A stretch of DNA of 64,000 nt from positions 62,005,160-62,069,159 of the forward strand of contig OX104130.1 in NCBI GenBank assembly GCA_944470555.2. Reading direction: 5' to 3'. Below the pieces are notes generated by a model. The model searched no databases, was not told where the DNA came from, and saw only the letters and a list, made by a program, of their open reading frames with translations. Every line of letters begins with the position of its first letter. Positions within the stretch are counted from its first letter, which is position 1. This document shows positions 1 to 12,200 of this stretch, piece after piece. A program made the position numbers and the translations under genes. The stretch is from Heterobilharzia americana. Its lineage: Eukaryota; Platyhelminthes; Trematoda; Strigeidida; Schistosomatidae.

Positions 1-179
1 TTATTCATAGCAATCACCAAGGCCTGTATAATGCAAGCGAAGCTTATATCTTTTTTACCTATGCACAGAAGCAAATCAGTTTTAGTTGCCACACTTCATA
101 ACACCACGGAAAGAACTAGTGGATAGAAGAAGACTGATATTTAATTGAACAAAAGTGTATGGGAGCAGGAAGAAGAATA

Positions 180-640
180 AACATAGGTTAGTGAAAACTA
201 CTAAAAACTTTGAAAATGACGAAGGGAATATACATTTGTGTCATTGCGACCGATTTCCAGTCATATCAACAAGAGTCTGCAACTATTGATTCCCATTATT
301 TTAGAGATCATAAACATGTAGTTTACATCAACTTAAAAAGAATAAACCAAAGACTTCATGGACTGGGCAACTCTTAGTTTCCTTCTAATCCAATCTTATT
401 TCGACAAACATTACATGTAGTACCTTCGTATGCGCAACACGTATCCAAAGCCACCTCATTCAGTGTTGAGATAACAACATAACTGACTGATTTATCTTGT
501 TTTTCTAATACCTTACGTCTCACCACAACATTTTTCGCGCAGTGGATCAACCAAACGCCAGCAACGCTGCAAAGATATATGTGGTCGAAAATCTAGCGCA
601 TTTTCATATTTCCTACTCTTAACGACCATGCTTCAAAGCT
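180..640 (-). repeat. SR2-like RTE retrotransposon 3' end, decayed
   Basis: Shares phrases (both strands compared by eye) with other copies at 8515-8900, 25550-25860 and 27640-28020: a block around 205-270 on the dinucleotide context of the 3' UTR, and a block around 340-380 corresponding to the C-terminal Trp-rich end of the RTE protein. No open frame remains. Confidence 0.45.
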
Positions 641-644
641 GCAT

Positions 645-1375
645 AATAGGGCACAGAGAAACGTTGCGTAGGATACCTGTCTTTAATAGGTGGTTGAGTA
701 TCTTGCAGACGCTGGTGCGGACACAAGTTGGCGAATGGCAAACGAGCCTTTTCTATCTAACATTTTGTCAGCAACCAATCTGTTTGGCCTGATGGAACGC
801 TGCGAAACATAGCATCCTTGAACTAGCTAGTATCTAGAGTACTTTATTGGGTAACGTTTTACTTCAATTCTGAAAACTTCTGAGGGAAAACTCAGCTCAT
901 ACTGCTTTGCATTGTTCCAGATTTGAAATAGTCGTCTCAAATTTAAGGATTAATATCCACATCCCGTTGAGATATGTGCTGTACGTTTATCAACTGCAGC
1001 ATGACTACAGGCGAGGTGATATGTTTTTAAAGGTGTTCTGTCCAAAGTTTCAGCAATCTGTCCTGGGGGGCTATCAGAAACCCATCTTTTCAGTGTTCTC
1101 ACTAACCATCGAGTGCTGGCTGGTGCCTTCTTCAATCTTTTCGATCTTACCACCCATCAATACTAGTGATCATTGTTAGACCACTTTCACTCTTCACTGT
1201 GATCACAATCAACTAGAATGAGTCTTCTTGTATCAATCAGTTTGAATGAAGTGCTGATAATAACGATTTAGGTCAACTCTTTCCAATATTTTATCTTTTT
1301 TCTTCACGTTTTTAGTGGTGATGAGAAATATGATAAATCGAATGTGTAAACAGTTATACCAAGTGATAATTTGGT
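645..1375. other. No gene recognised; possible RTE remnant
   Basis: Minus-strand frames at about 950-1150 are open for 67 codons, with a faint resemblance to the endonuclease-RT linker of RTE proteins, but I cannot support a family call. Nothing else seen. Confidence 0.25.
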
Positions 1376-1380
1376 TGATT

Positions 1381-1552
1381 GTGGCTAGCAGAAGAATCGA
1401 GGACGCGTGTTTCGTCCTATTTGGAGCTCGTCAGCCGGATGTACCTCCCTCCAGTGAGTGATGTTGTTCCCACTGAGACTTGGACCTCGTACCCATCGTT
1501 TCAAACGCCAAGGTGTTATCCACTATGCCACAGAAGAACGATAGCCACTACT
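1381..1552 (-). repeat. Sm-alpha-like SINE with hammerhead motif
   Basis: Read on the minus strand: pol III-like A/B box body, a conserved phrase on two-base repeats (CACTCACTGG), then helix I, CTGACGA core, stem II, GAAAC and a GCGTCC cleavage region at about 1385-1440. Stem II and helix I carry substitutions, so self-cleavage is doubtful here. Same layout as the copies at 10414-10585 and 41650-41825. Confidence 0.75.
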
Positions 1553-1989
1553 TGTTATACCAAGTGTTACTTCAACAATGTTTATCTATATAATTATTTC
1601 ATTTCACAAATAGAGCAAGAACAAAAGTTCTAACAGAAACAGCATGCAGTTTCTCATCAGCTGCTTACAAACTAAACCAATTTTAATATCCATTAACATA
1701 AATACTTATATACTTGAATCAATGTGATACAAATTACCATCTTAAAATAAAGATAACATCGATATGACATGATTAAAGAAATACGAAGTGAGTGAATAAA
1801 TGTGCAGTTATTTCAGATAGTAAAACTAACAATCAATATGATGCTCCCTATCTCAAGTAGATTTGGATGGAAAGTTCTGACTGGGTAACCAGTGTAAGTA
1901 AGATTAAGCGATAGTGGCATATCATGAATTCACATAGTAGTCGAATAAAATCCTTGATCATTGAAGAGAAATAAAATTTAGTCACCAGT

Positions 1990-2080
1990 TCGGTCTCGTA
2001 GCTCAGTTAGTAAAAGCATCGAGCTGGAAACTCGGTGATCACTGGTTCGAATCAGGCTGCGGCTTAAATTTTCATTTCAC
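1990..2080 (+). repeat. tRNA-derived SINE
   Basis: Cloverleaf-like: D-arm GCTCAGTTAGTAAAAGC, anticodon stem-loop with CTGGAAA loop, T-arm CTGGTTCGAATC, followed by ATTTTCATTTCA instead of a mature tRNA end. The identical body plus tail recurs at 21545-21720 and (inverted) at 20030-20150 and 26090-26215, so it is a dispersed SINE, not a tRNA gene. Confidence 0.75.
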
Positions 2081-2284
2081 CTACAGTTATCACCCAAGAC
2101 AAATGTATTCATAAAATAGGTGTAGAAAAGGGTCATAAGATATATATTACCCAAGAATTCATAGATAGGTCAAGGGTGTAAAATGAAAAATTACAAAAAA
2201 AAACCAAGGTGTACAAATCGACAATAATCTGTTGTTCTCGTTCTATTTAAATATTTATTGACTTCATGTTAATAATGGATAATA

Positions 2285-2395
2285 GCTAGATGTAGAATCC
2301 AAGAATCGTGTCTTATCCTATTTAGGAATCATCAGCTGGATGTACTTACCTCCCAGTGAGTGACGTTGTTCTCACTAGGACTCAAAACCATTTTT
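2285..2395 (-). repeat. Sm-alpha-like SINE, 3' hammerhead fragment
   Basis: On the minus strand: CACTCACTGGGAGG, then CATCCAGCTGATGATTCC, an altered stem II and GACACGATTC. The CTGATGA core is intact but the GAAA box is changed, so it is probably inactive. Confidence 0.65.
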
Positions 2396-3115
2396 CTATC
2401 AAGGGGGTTAAAGTGAGATAAGCGATTAGTATATAAAAATCAGAAACTACTATCAGTAATAGTTTGGAGAAGTGTAAGCTAGCAGAATATGCTTTTCAAG
2501 ATAGGTGTAATTGGTGTCTGAAGCTGATAGTTCATATGGTTACATGGATACTAGCAGCACTAGTGTGCAATCTTTCCCAAATTCGATTGTATACAATTGG
2601 TTGTTCCATATACCCTGCAACTAACTACTTTGGTCTTTAGTCATTAGATAAAATGCATTACAATAACAAACCAAAAACCTCAAAGTTGTAAAGTGTACTC
2701 TGTATACTTCACAAAACGATTAGAAGTGATTTGTTGATAATCTTTTAAAAATCGATTACAGCTTTCTAGAAAACAAAAACGATTAAAAATTTCACTGATC
2801 GATTCGATGGTTATACAGAAAATATAGAGATCCAGAGATATACAGCAGTCATTAAATTCAATTTATTCAAGGTAACAAGCATAATATTTATAGTAAAACT
2901 GTTGTCACGATAATCCGCCGACAATCTCAGTGTTCATTGCTAACCGCCATATCACTCAGGTAAAGAATGATACAAATAACACTTAATTACATGCGTACTT
3001 ATATTAACACACTTGGCAAAATGAGAGCACAAATAAAAGAGCTAAATTAAACTATAAAGTCCAGTATAAAGCGATGTCACCACACTAACAGTTAAATTTT
3101 TAGGTTTGTGAGGAT
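2396..3115. other. Unannotated AT-rich intergenic or 3' intron sequence
   Basis: No open frame, tRNA-like body or recognised repeat phrase was seen in this stretch. Confidence 0.4.
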
Positions 3116-3117
3116 TC

Positions 3118-3345
3118 ATTGATTTCAGGTTGGTATTCATAGTGGATTGAGATCAGCTGAAGAAACACTGAAAACCTGGAGGCACTCGACAAATGTTTCA
3201 TCCGACTATGTGACACCTCAACAGTGCCCAACCATAATACCGCACCCCCAGGTATGGAACCCAGCACTTTCAGGTCCCGCGGCCAGCACGTTACCATTGA
3301 GTCACTCGGTCGGAATTCATTCCTCCACAATTCCTAACTCTGTCA
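3118..3345 (-). repeat. Third-type hammerhead SINE (CTGAGGA family), degenerate
   Basis: Minus-strand body with GGACCTGAAAG-type B-box region, then a degraded CTGAGGA/GAAAC hammerhead (about 3190-3225), then a tail matching GTTTCTCCAGCTGATGTCA. The core has lost its first C (TTGAGGT), so it is not expected to cleave. Confidence 0.55.
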
Positions 3346-3514
3346 GTTTACCATACAGCACGACATACATTTAATATCGTCGTTGAGTAACCATCCTCAT
3401 GTTCGATCTGCTTGAGTCTACTCGTCACGTCATCACTTGTCATTGGAACTTCGGGAATCAGCTCTCGAAGCTAGTCGCCAATGGGCCCTAGATTAACATA
3501 GTTTTGAGGTTTGC

Positions 3515-3690
3515 AGAAATTGAATGACTTCAGACTGGTATTCACTATGGACTGACATTAGTTGGAGAAACAGTGGAAACCTGCAAGCACTGAACAGCTT
3601 TTTCATCCTGGCATGGGACTCCTCAGTGGTGGGCATCCATGATCCCGGCTCGCCAAGGATCGAATTCAGATCCTAGGTCACGCTGTATTG
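3515..3690 (-). repeat. Third-type hammerhead SINE, minus copy of a head-to-head pair
   Basis: Minus-strand order: B-box-like body, CTGAGGAGTCCC, stem II, GATGAAAA, then the tail shared with 3118-3345 and 24716-24935. It abuts a plus-strand copy at 3690-3925, 5' ends facing. Confidence 0.55.
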
Positions 3691-3925
3691 TGAACTGAGA
3701 GATGTAGAAAATACGAACCAATAAATTCCGACCAGAGACTCAGTGGTAACATGCTGGCCGCGGAACCTGAAGGTCCTGGGTTCTATCTCTGACGAGACAA
3801 GGTTATGGGTGCGCACTGTCGAGGTGTCATATAGTCGGACGAAACAGTTGTCCAGTGCCTCCAGGTTTCCATTGTTTCTCCAGCTGATGTCAATCCACGA
3901 TGAATACCAACCTGAAGACACTAAT
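3690..3925 (+). repeat. Third-type hammerhead SINE, plus copy of a head-to-head pair
   Basis: Plus-strand order: GACTCAGTGGTAACATGC (A-box-like), GGTCCTGGGTTC (B-box-like), a degraded core (GTCGAGGT), GGACGAAACAGTTGTC, then helix I partner CAGTGC and the common tail ending near TGAATACCAACC. Helix I pairs (CACTG/CAGTG) although the core is broken. Confidence 0.6.
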
Positions 3926-4459
3926 AATTAGCTAAATGCATGACAAAGTCCGGTAGCAAGTTCGAAACCACATTAACATCAAGTGAAAGACAATGATATT
4001 TAAATGAAAGTTTATTTAAAGCATAACCGAAACACGTAAAGATCGACAGCTTATTAGTAAAATCACCTACGTGAGTTTCGTTTAAAACAGAATCGCATAT
4101 TCGTTTTGTACTGCATCAAACGATCTGTTGAACACCGATGTTCCCATGTTTTATTATTATTAATATTTAGTTTAAAACTGCATATACACGTTTCCGTAAG
4201 AAGTATCTGGTTTTGAAGGTATACTAATTAAAAAGCTTCATGTTATTTACATGAACTAAGTTGTGGATCATTCAACATTAGGTACATTTCACTTACACGA
4301 CAACAATGATTGCCATAGTGTTGAATGTTAGTTTACAAACCAGTTTCATATATCTTTAGTGATACAGATAAGCAGTCGAAATTAATTGCAAATTATATCC
4401 AAGTTTAATATCTATCTACCTTCAGGAAAAGAAACCTCAAATATTTATTGAATATGACA

Positions 4460-5725
4460 TATTATTATTCGTCTCTTGGGTTCCTAGTGGAGCACAGGGC
4501 TTCAGTAGCACGCCTCCATTCCACTCTCTTCTCTGCAGTCTTTTCAACCTGGCGCCACGACTGCCCACATGCTTTCATTTCTTCCTCACACGATCTCTTC
4601 CATCTCATCTCGCCTCGGACGCCCAACTGGTCGTCTCCCCTTAGGATTCCACTCGATAGCCTGGCCCGACGCGTGATGTCTCCGAATGGTTTGCTCAGTG
4701 TATGCCTACCCAATCCAATCCATCTCCACTTTCTTCTGCAGATTTGGTCGGCGATGGTTTCTTGATTGGTTCAGTCCCAGAGTTCCTTGTTGCTTATTAT
4801 TATTATTATTATTATTCTGGCCATCTGATCTTCAGTATAGAGTGAGCGTAGACGGCAGCTGTTGGTGAATGTCTGTAGTTTGTTGGAAACGGCTTTCGTG
4901 ACACGCCAAGTCTCTCAATCACCACACAGAAGCACTGACTTGACTGAATTGGTGTTGAAAATCCGGATCATGTTCACGCTTTAGGCTGAGTGCAGTAGAT
5001 ATCGCCACACTGGTTTCAGAGTAATGAAGGAAGGCCTGTCTTGCTTTTCCGACCCTGGTTTTCACATCCTCGTCTGTGACACCACCACCTGTAGTTGAAA
5101 CTATGCTGCTTTGACTAGGTAGGTGACAGAGACTACTTCCTTCCTTTAGGTTTCTCCCGTTAATGGTGACTGGTGTCTCTTGTTGTTCATGCTGTTGTTC
5201 GTTGGGTAGCTTCATCCCCTCTACCTGTGTCTTCGTCTTCTCTACATTCACTCGAAGTCTCGTCTTCCTTCGCTGCCTCGCTTCGCCTTGCCTCACCTCG
5301 TCTCTCCTGTCAACTTCTTGGTTTTCGCCTGTACATCTTCGAGTTTGTGCCACAAGACCTTCGACATCAATCATCATTGTTGGTGAAATCCAAATCTTCT
5401 TTTGGGGTCTTTTCATTGATCCAGTCAGCATATGCCCTTCTTCTCACTCCTCACAGTTTGTTGCATGACCCAGTCCAGTTGACCAAAATCAGGAAGATCG
5501 TCGGTGATAGTGAGTGACAGCCATATCTTACTCCTGTCTTCACTTCACTTAACTTCAAAGGCGTTACTGAGCTTTCCATTGTGTTGTGAATCACTTGGCA
5601 TGTGGCGTCTTCATATAGCTGTTGAATGATGTTGATAAAGACTAGTAGTACTCCGTAGTGTTGAAGCAACTGCTGCTGGATGGCAGCCTGGAATTCAAAA
5701 AGGCTAGTTTGCATTTAATCCTCCA
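4460..5725 (-). mobile_element. RTE-clade non-LTR retrotransposon, defective copy A
   Basis: Minus-strand pieces in protein order: RT fragment (5451-5714: [32 protein letters not shown]), linker with VNVEKTKTQ and [15 protein letters not shown] (4919-5431), and C-terminal tail GDITRRARLSS and [23 protein letters not shown] (4465-4713). Frames shift several times, so no functional protein. The same set of lesions is present in the copy at 16076-17220. It ends in an ATT-rich tail near 4460. Confidence 0.85.
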
Positions 5726-6000
5726 ACAAATTGGCTGACATTATAGGATACAACTCCAGTAAAAATTATCATTCAGATAAACATCGACACAACAGGATAT
5801 GAGTAACGCATTGTATATCTCGTGTGTGTGCTGGGGGGAGGGGGATATGATGAAACCATTCGGATGACCACATGAGAATAGATGACTCCTGCTGCGATAC
5901 AAAATTAAGTAGTACCCAGATAGTTAAATCCTATATTCATATGTAGTTAATTGAGCATTAAAAACATTTAAACAACGACATTACAAGATGTGTAGAATTC
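5726..6000. other. Intron 11 sequence, no gene recognised
   Basis: AT-rich, with a short G-rich GTGTGTG/GGGGGAGGGGG run near 5820-5850. No open frame of interest. Confidence 0.4.
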
Positions 6001-6015
6001 GAAAATAAGACTTAC

Positions 6016-6225
6016 CTTGATTATATCATCTTGATGAACAAGTTCAATAGGAATACGTTTCTCAATTCCACTAGCAAATAAAGTTGAAGATAAGTCTTGT
6101 CTTTGATTATTTTTTTGAATTACTGTATCATTGAATTTTTGTCTTTCAGATGGAGATAAATCGACTATAGTAGCTTCTGTTGCATTAAGTGAAAGCAGTT
6201 TTGTTAGTGCTTCAGATGTTTTCCC
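6016..6225 (-). CDS. ATP7: ATP7 coding exon 11: start of the actuator domain
   Basis: Residues 824-893, phase 0 on both sides (acceptor GTTATCAG, donor GTAAGT). Begins [21 protein letters not shown], the standard linker into the actuator domain, and ends [12 protein letters not shown], one strand before the expected proline-glycine and TGE segments. The following exon is not visible in 1-6015. An Asn/Gln/Lys-rich insert of about 20 residues sits in the middle. Confidence 0.94.
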
Positions 6226-9200
6226 CTGATAACAAAACAGACATGATCATAACTATCATTATAATCGATAGGATGAAAAAATGAAACCTTATGAGGTGGA
6301 CAAAACAGATGCACAGAAAAGTACTACAATCATTATCATTATTATTATTGTGGACGTGGTTCATTGGTTTAGAAACTCGAGTATGAAAAGATGGCTTTCA
6401 TGTTCGATCTCCGCTCCACTTAATTCAGTTTGAGTAACTGGGTAGTCTCATTCACCCTCAATACAACAAGTGTGGATCACAGGCTTGCAAAGAAACATGT
6501 ACCGGACTGAGTGAAAATACTACTTTTATGTACAGACACCAGTCGTTTATTAATTTACTGAGGTAATATTTTGATGGAATTCTGTTTCCCAAATTATATG
6601 ATCCAGTCAGAAATTTACATTGGAACACTAGGTTCTGTATTAGACTATTGGGGAAAGTCTAAAGAAGCTCTAAACATAAGTCTAACTTTTGTAGAGGAAT
6701 ATCATGCTTTGCTTTATTATTATATTATTACTTGTCCCTTGGGTTCCTAATGGAACATAGGGCTTCAGTAGCACGTCTCCACTCCACTCTCTTCTCTGAA
6801 ATCTTTTGAACCTGCCTCCACGACAGCCCACAACCTCTCATTTCCTCCTCGCACGATCTCCTCCATGTCACCCTCGGACGTCCAACTCGTCGTTTCCCGT
6901 GCGGGTTCCACTCGACGACCTGGCCTGACGCATGATGTCCCCACTCGGCCTTCTCAGTGTATGCCCAATCCATCTCCACTTCCTTCTGTTTGCTTTATAC
7001 TCGAACATGATTCATTATGAGCCAATGAGCCGAATCGGATAGCAAATGAAACTTTCTCTCTCTCTCTTTAATACAGAATTCAATAACATGAATTGATCAT
7101 CGTCATAATATTACGTTCAATATTTCTCTTGGTATTATTTCTATGAAGTAGTGACTCACTGATTTAGGCAGTTAACTTCAAGTCAATGGGTCACAGATTC
7201 GAACCCGCTCCGCCTACCGAAGTTTAGGCGGCCAGGTAGGACAATTAACTCTCATATAACAGGCATGACTCATTGTCTACTGAACAAATGTATGTACACA
7301 AAGTTGCTGAGTGCATTTCATCTCGTTTCATATTAAAATTTCATAAAAAATACTTGAGAAAGTTACAGAAGAAGAATTGTGTCATGATTATTCCCTGATT
7401 AGTTAACTTCTTTCAAAAAGTATAGTAACCAATGAAAATAGCTCATTAACTTCCCACTGTGCTATCTTCATAAAGAAACGACTTATTGGTAAAATAAAAA
7501 CACTTAAAGTAACATTGATCAAATCATACCAACAGAAAAAAAAGGTAAGATGAAAATAATCTACAAGGATTAACAGTCAAAATTATACGCTGGGTCGAAA
7601 ATGTGAAGTGAGTAAACGTGAGATGATCTAATTGGAAAAAAAGACAATCGACTTTCATAAGTGTCCTATCGGTGTTTATAATTTCAAATGAGTTAGACAT
7701 AATTGATTACTATTCAGTAACTACTTGTCCAAAAGTTTTTATGGTCCACTGCCAACATAATCATCCACGGTGATGATGCTCAGCCGAAACCATTACAGTA
7801 ATCAAAAAAGGTAGGTGACTGTGAATGATAGATAACAGATTAAAAGAAAACATACATACAGTGAGACTAAACTACAACTGAACTATTAAGAGAATTAATC
7901 GAAACGGTCAATTTTACTAAGGTACAGAATGGTTATTGTTCAACAGATCGGTTTTTATTACCGGATCTACGTTAATATATAGACTTTTAAGGCAGTATTT
8001 ACCACGAACTAATATTAGATGGAGAACCATTGAAAACCTTAGAGCACTGAACAGCTGCTTTTTCCTAGCATGTGACTCCTCAACAGCATGGATCCATGAA
8101 CCCACCTTCAGGTTTCATGGCGAACGCGTTTACCATTCAGTCACTGGGCCAGATTCCAATGATTCACAATTTCCAACTTCTGTCAATTTGAGATATAGAG
8201 TGACTGTCCATTAAGAAATTCAGTTAGCATTCCGCTTAACTTCCGACTAGTTGATCACAAGGGTCACAGGATATAGAATAGATCCAATCTGTTCCATACT
8301 AAGGATCGAGTCAGGAAAACAATCAGAAAAACTGTAAAACTATCAGTAAACACACCGAATAGTTGTACTTATTGATCAATCTTTCTCCTCTTGGCGTAAC
8401 GTTTTGTATACATCGGATCATATTAGTCACCAAATATACGTCAACCAAGTGAAAATAGAAAACAAGATCTTCCGAGTGATCACCATGCAGCTAGCTACCT
8501 ATGGACAGATTTAGCAGAGTTTAACATGAAAAACACAAACCAATGAATAACTTGGCGCAGAAGTGAATCGATTCAAGTTGCCACACTTTACAACAATTTC
8601 CATCTTAGAAGTGGAGAGAATAAGAATGAGATCAAAATAGATAAGTGTATATGAAAGTGAAGAAAATGAATTATTAAAGGTTAGTGAAAAAATACCTAGT
8701 CTCAAAAATGACAAAGAATTCATACACCTGCGTCACTGAGATAGACTTCAAGCCATATAACCAAAAATTGTTTCAACTAAAGATTCTTATTGTTTTCAAT
8801 GGCCTAACCAAACGACCTACATGTCTTTGTACGGTTCAGACTAGCTGTCAAAGTCTTCATGGACTGGTGCCATATATCTTGATATGCCCAACATGTTCAT
8901 CGAAGGCTACACCGAAACGTTATTTTCTATTCTATATAATTTTTGATAACACAAAACAACTCCTGTTATTTATTTGCTGATGAAATACACTAACAGTCTG
9001 TTAAACACAAACATATTTTATAAGCTATGCAGGATAAATTCGAAGATATGGCTCATTGGTCTAAGAATTCGACTGTCAAATGCACAAAGAGAAAATGTCC
9101 TTATTTCTAATCGATGTATATCAAATACTTGGACCAAGTTCTAATCCCACTCAGTTTGTTTCGGTTCGGGAAACTGGGTAGTACTATACTCACATAGTAT

Positions 9201-12200
9201 GGCTTATAACCCACCTAGTTAGTACATCAACCTGTGACACGATGAGTTATATACACACAGGACACAGAAAACAGAATGAACAATTGTGGTACAACCTTAT
9301 TTCATTTGTCTTTCTAATTATACCATTAATAAGCAACCAACGTACTTGGATGTAGTAAATTTGACGGATAAAAACCGTAACTAACCGTAAAGACACTAAT
9401 GAAAATAATAATAATAATAAACGTCATTAAAATGACTACCTAATTACTGTTTATTCAGCGATGAACATAAGTAAATAACAGATATATCCAAAATCAAGTA
9501 GTAAATGGAATTCATTGATATACTGCAATATTTGTATCTAAATTAGAGCCATAAAAATCAACCTGAAACTTGTACAATACTATTCAAAACATTAAGTGAA
9601 TAAAGAACAACCCAGATATCATCCAGTGGTGACAACTACACGACATTGTATAAATTGAAGTTTATATACCTACTGATACTGGGCGATGATTGATGGTGAA
9701 ATTAAAATCTAGGCTACGACAGGATTTGAAGCAGCGACCACTGCGTTGCCGGTCCGATGCTCTAATCAACTGAGTTATAAGACCCAGCCACTGAACAGAT
9801 TTTTATTTCACTTCGATACAAGTCTGAAAAATCATGGTTATCTCAGATAGTTAGTGATATAATTCAATTGATTGTATATAACCAAAAAAGTTAATTACAA
9901 ATTTATTCACTCACCTTGGCAATATGCTCTAACCATCGACCTAGTGATACAAAGACAAATAGCATTGGTGAAGTTTCAAAGACAGTTCGAGGACTGTGTG
10001 GCCATTGATTTATCACAGCGATTAACAAGATGATCACAGAATATGCATAAGCAATTGTTGTTGCCATAACAATTAATACATCCATATTAGCCATACCATG
10101 ACGTACAGATTTATAGGCATGAATATAAAAATAGCGACCACCAAATATCTAAACGGTAGGAATAGTCATATTGGTGAGAATTAAATTACTATGATAAACA
10201 AATCAACAAATAATATTGTAAATAAACACAATAGCTCAAGGTAATAGCAGAATGGAAAAAAAAGGATAAAGAGACAATGAGCGAAGTCAAAAAAGATTGG
10301 GTGAAAAATGACAATCCTAATTTTTCTAGCTTCTTTCATGAACATCTCTGCCTTTCAAAGAATAAATCAAACAATGGTAATTGTGAATTATCAACAACAC
10401 ATTGAGTATTCATCATGGTGCCAGGCAGCGGAATCCAGGAGGCGCGTTTCATCCTTACCGGGACTCATCAGCTGGATATACCTCCCTCCAGTGAGTGATG
10501 TTGTTCCCACTGAGACTCAGACCCGGTAACCCATCGCTTCAAAAGCCAGAGCGTTATCCACTAGACCACCGGAGCATGACAACCATCTCTTTCGTAACGG
10601 ATATCAGTCGCTGGTTGGTACTTGTAATCCCACGTTGCTGTACAAGGTTGAATTCCAGGTGTAGGTACATCTAGGTGATGAGTTCAAAGTAGGACGAAAT
10701 ACGTGTCCTAGATTCCACTGTTAGTCACCAAGATGAATAAACCATAATGAATATTCACCAGTAAAGAGGCATCCGTGTAGGAACCCACCAGTCAACAGAT
10801 GTCGTGTAATTCGACCCTGTACTGCAATAGGAAATTACAGTTTCGAACAACACATGGGATATATTTTACGAAAAACTATTATCACTTATTAATAAGACTG
10901 TTTGAGGTAGTCGTGGTTTGACAGAATGGTGTCATCGATACTGGGTCGTAATGATGGAAAGTGATATGAAAATCTGGGGTCACGGTAGGATTTGAACCAG
11001 CAGTCTCTGAATTACCGACCCGATGCTCTTTCCACTGAACTATGAGAACAAACTGCTGGACCAGGCCACAAGTTAACTTCAATCACCGAGGGTTTTTCTG
11101 GCTCTATGTAAATTCATTACACCAAGCAAGATCCTTGGTTATCAAAGTGAAGAACAGATCAAAAGCTGGGTTTCGTAACCCAGTTGGTTCGAATCCTGTA
11201 ATTACCCGGGTTTTCATTTCATCCTCGACCATTACACACCATTGATATTATTATTATTATTATCAAGTTCTCATTGTTTTTACTGGTACTATTACTGTAT
11301 ATTGTTGTGATAGCTTTCTAATCATATCAATCACTCTGACTGACTTTCAGTGTAGCTTTACCAAAGTACAACAGATAGAACTCATGAACTCCCATTTTGT
11401 TTACCATACTGAAATAGTTAGTTGGAAAACTAAAACATTAAGGTACATCCAGCCGACGAGTCCCAAATTTGACGAAATACGCATCTTGGATCCCACTGCT
11501 AGCCACTATCCATCTTTACCATTATCTTTTTTATCATGGTGTTAATATACAGTTTAACTTAACACTACATGGTTTCCTTAAATAATGTAATTTTATCCTG
11601 ACTGATAAATTGCTTTCAAATAGTTTACGATAAAAATCCTGGTCAATATTTGCCATAGACTAGTTTCTGTCCAGCCACTTATAAAAGAAGTCTAGTCAAG
11701 ACTTAACTTTTAAGGACTATCAGACTATGTTCCAAAGTAGTCATCAAAAACGAACTGGATACTATACAATAAACTTTGTTAGATAATGGATATCCTACAA
11801 AAGTTCATCAATAAACACTTTAAACTTAAAAATGAGAAATTAAATGATACAACCGTGCCAAAAAAGAATGTGTTCGACAGACTACCCATTCCGAAGCGAT
11901 GAATTGAGTTCACACAATAATCGCCAACTTAACGCGTGCATCTCACTAACTTATCCAGCTGCGAAATTAATACTTACCTATGACACGAAGAACATGATCA
12001 AAGAAATTAATTTAGATGTGAGACGTCTTCATGTTACCTCCAACTGTATTTATTTATTCACCTGTACTAGCAGGAGCATGTATGTTGAAAGAACGGAGAG
12101 GGTCCTTACTGAGCAAATCTCTGAATCTGTACCGTAAACCCTTTCATTGAGAGATGGAAGGCTATTCAGCAAAGCCATTGCTATCATAAATCCCAAGTAC

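Noticed and set aside
1990..2075. Functional tRNA gene
   Set aside because: The cloverleaf is good, but the same body with the same AATTTTCATTTCA tail is dispersed at several other sites in both orientations, and the acceptor stem has mismatches. It is a tRNA-derived SINE.
5163..5517. Plus-strand Ser/Val-rich frames (and their mirror at 16192-16546)
   Set aside because: Antisense shadows of the RTE linker on the other strand; they occur in both RTE copies for that reason only.
1..6000. Further ATP7 exons (TGE, CPC, DKTG motifs)
   Set aside because: I looked on the minus strand for these motifs left of exon 11 and found only repeats, so the rest of the gene should be outside the window.
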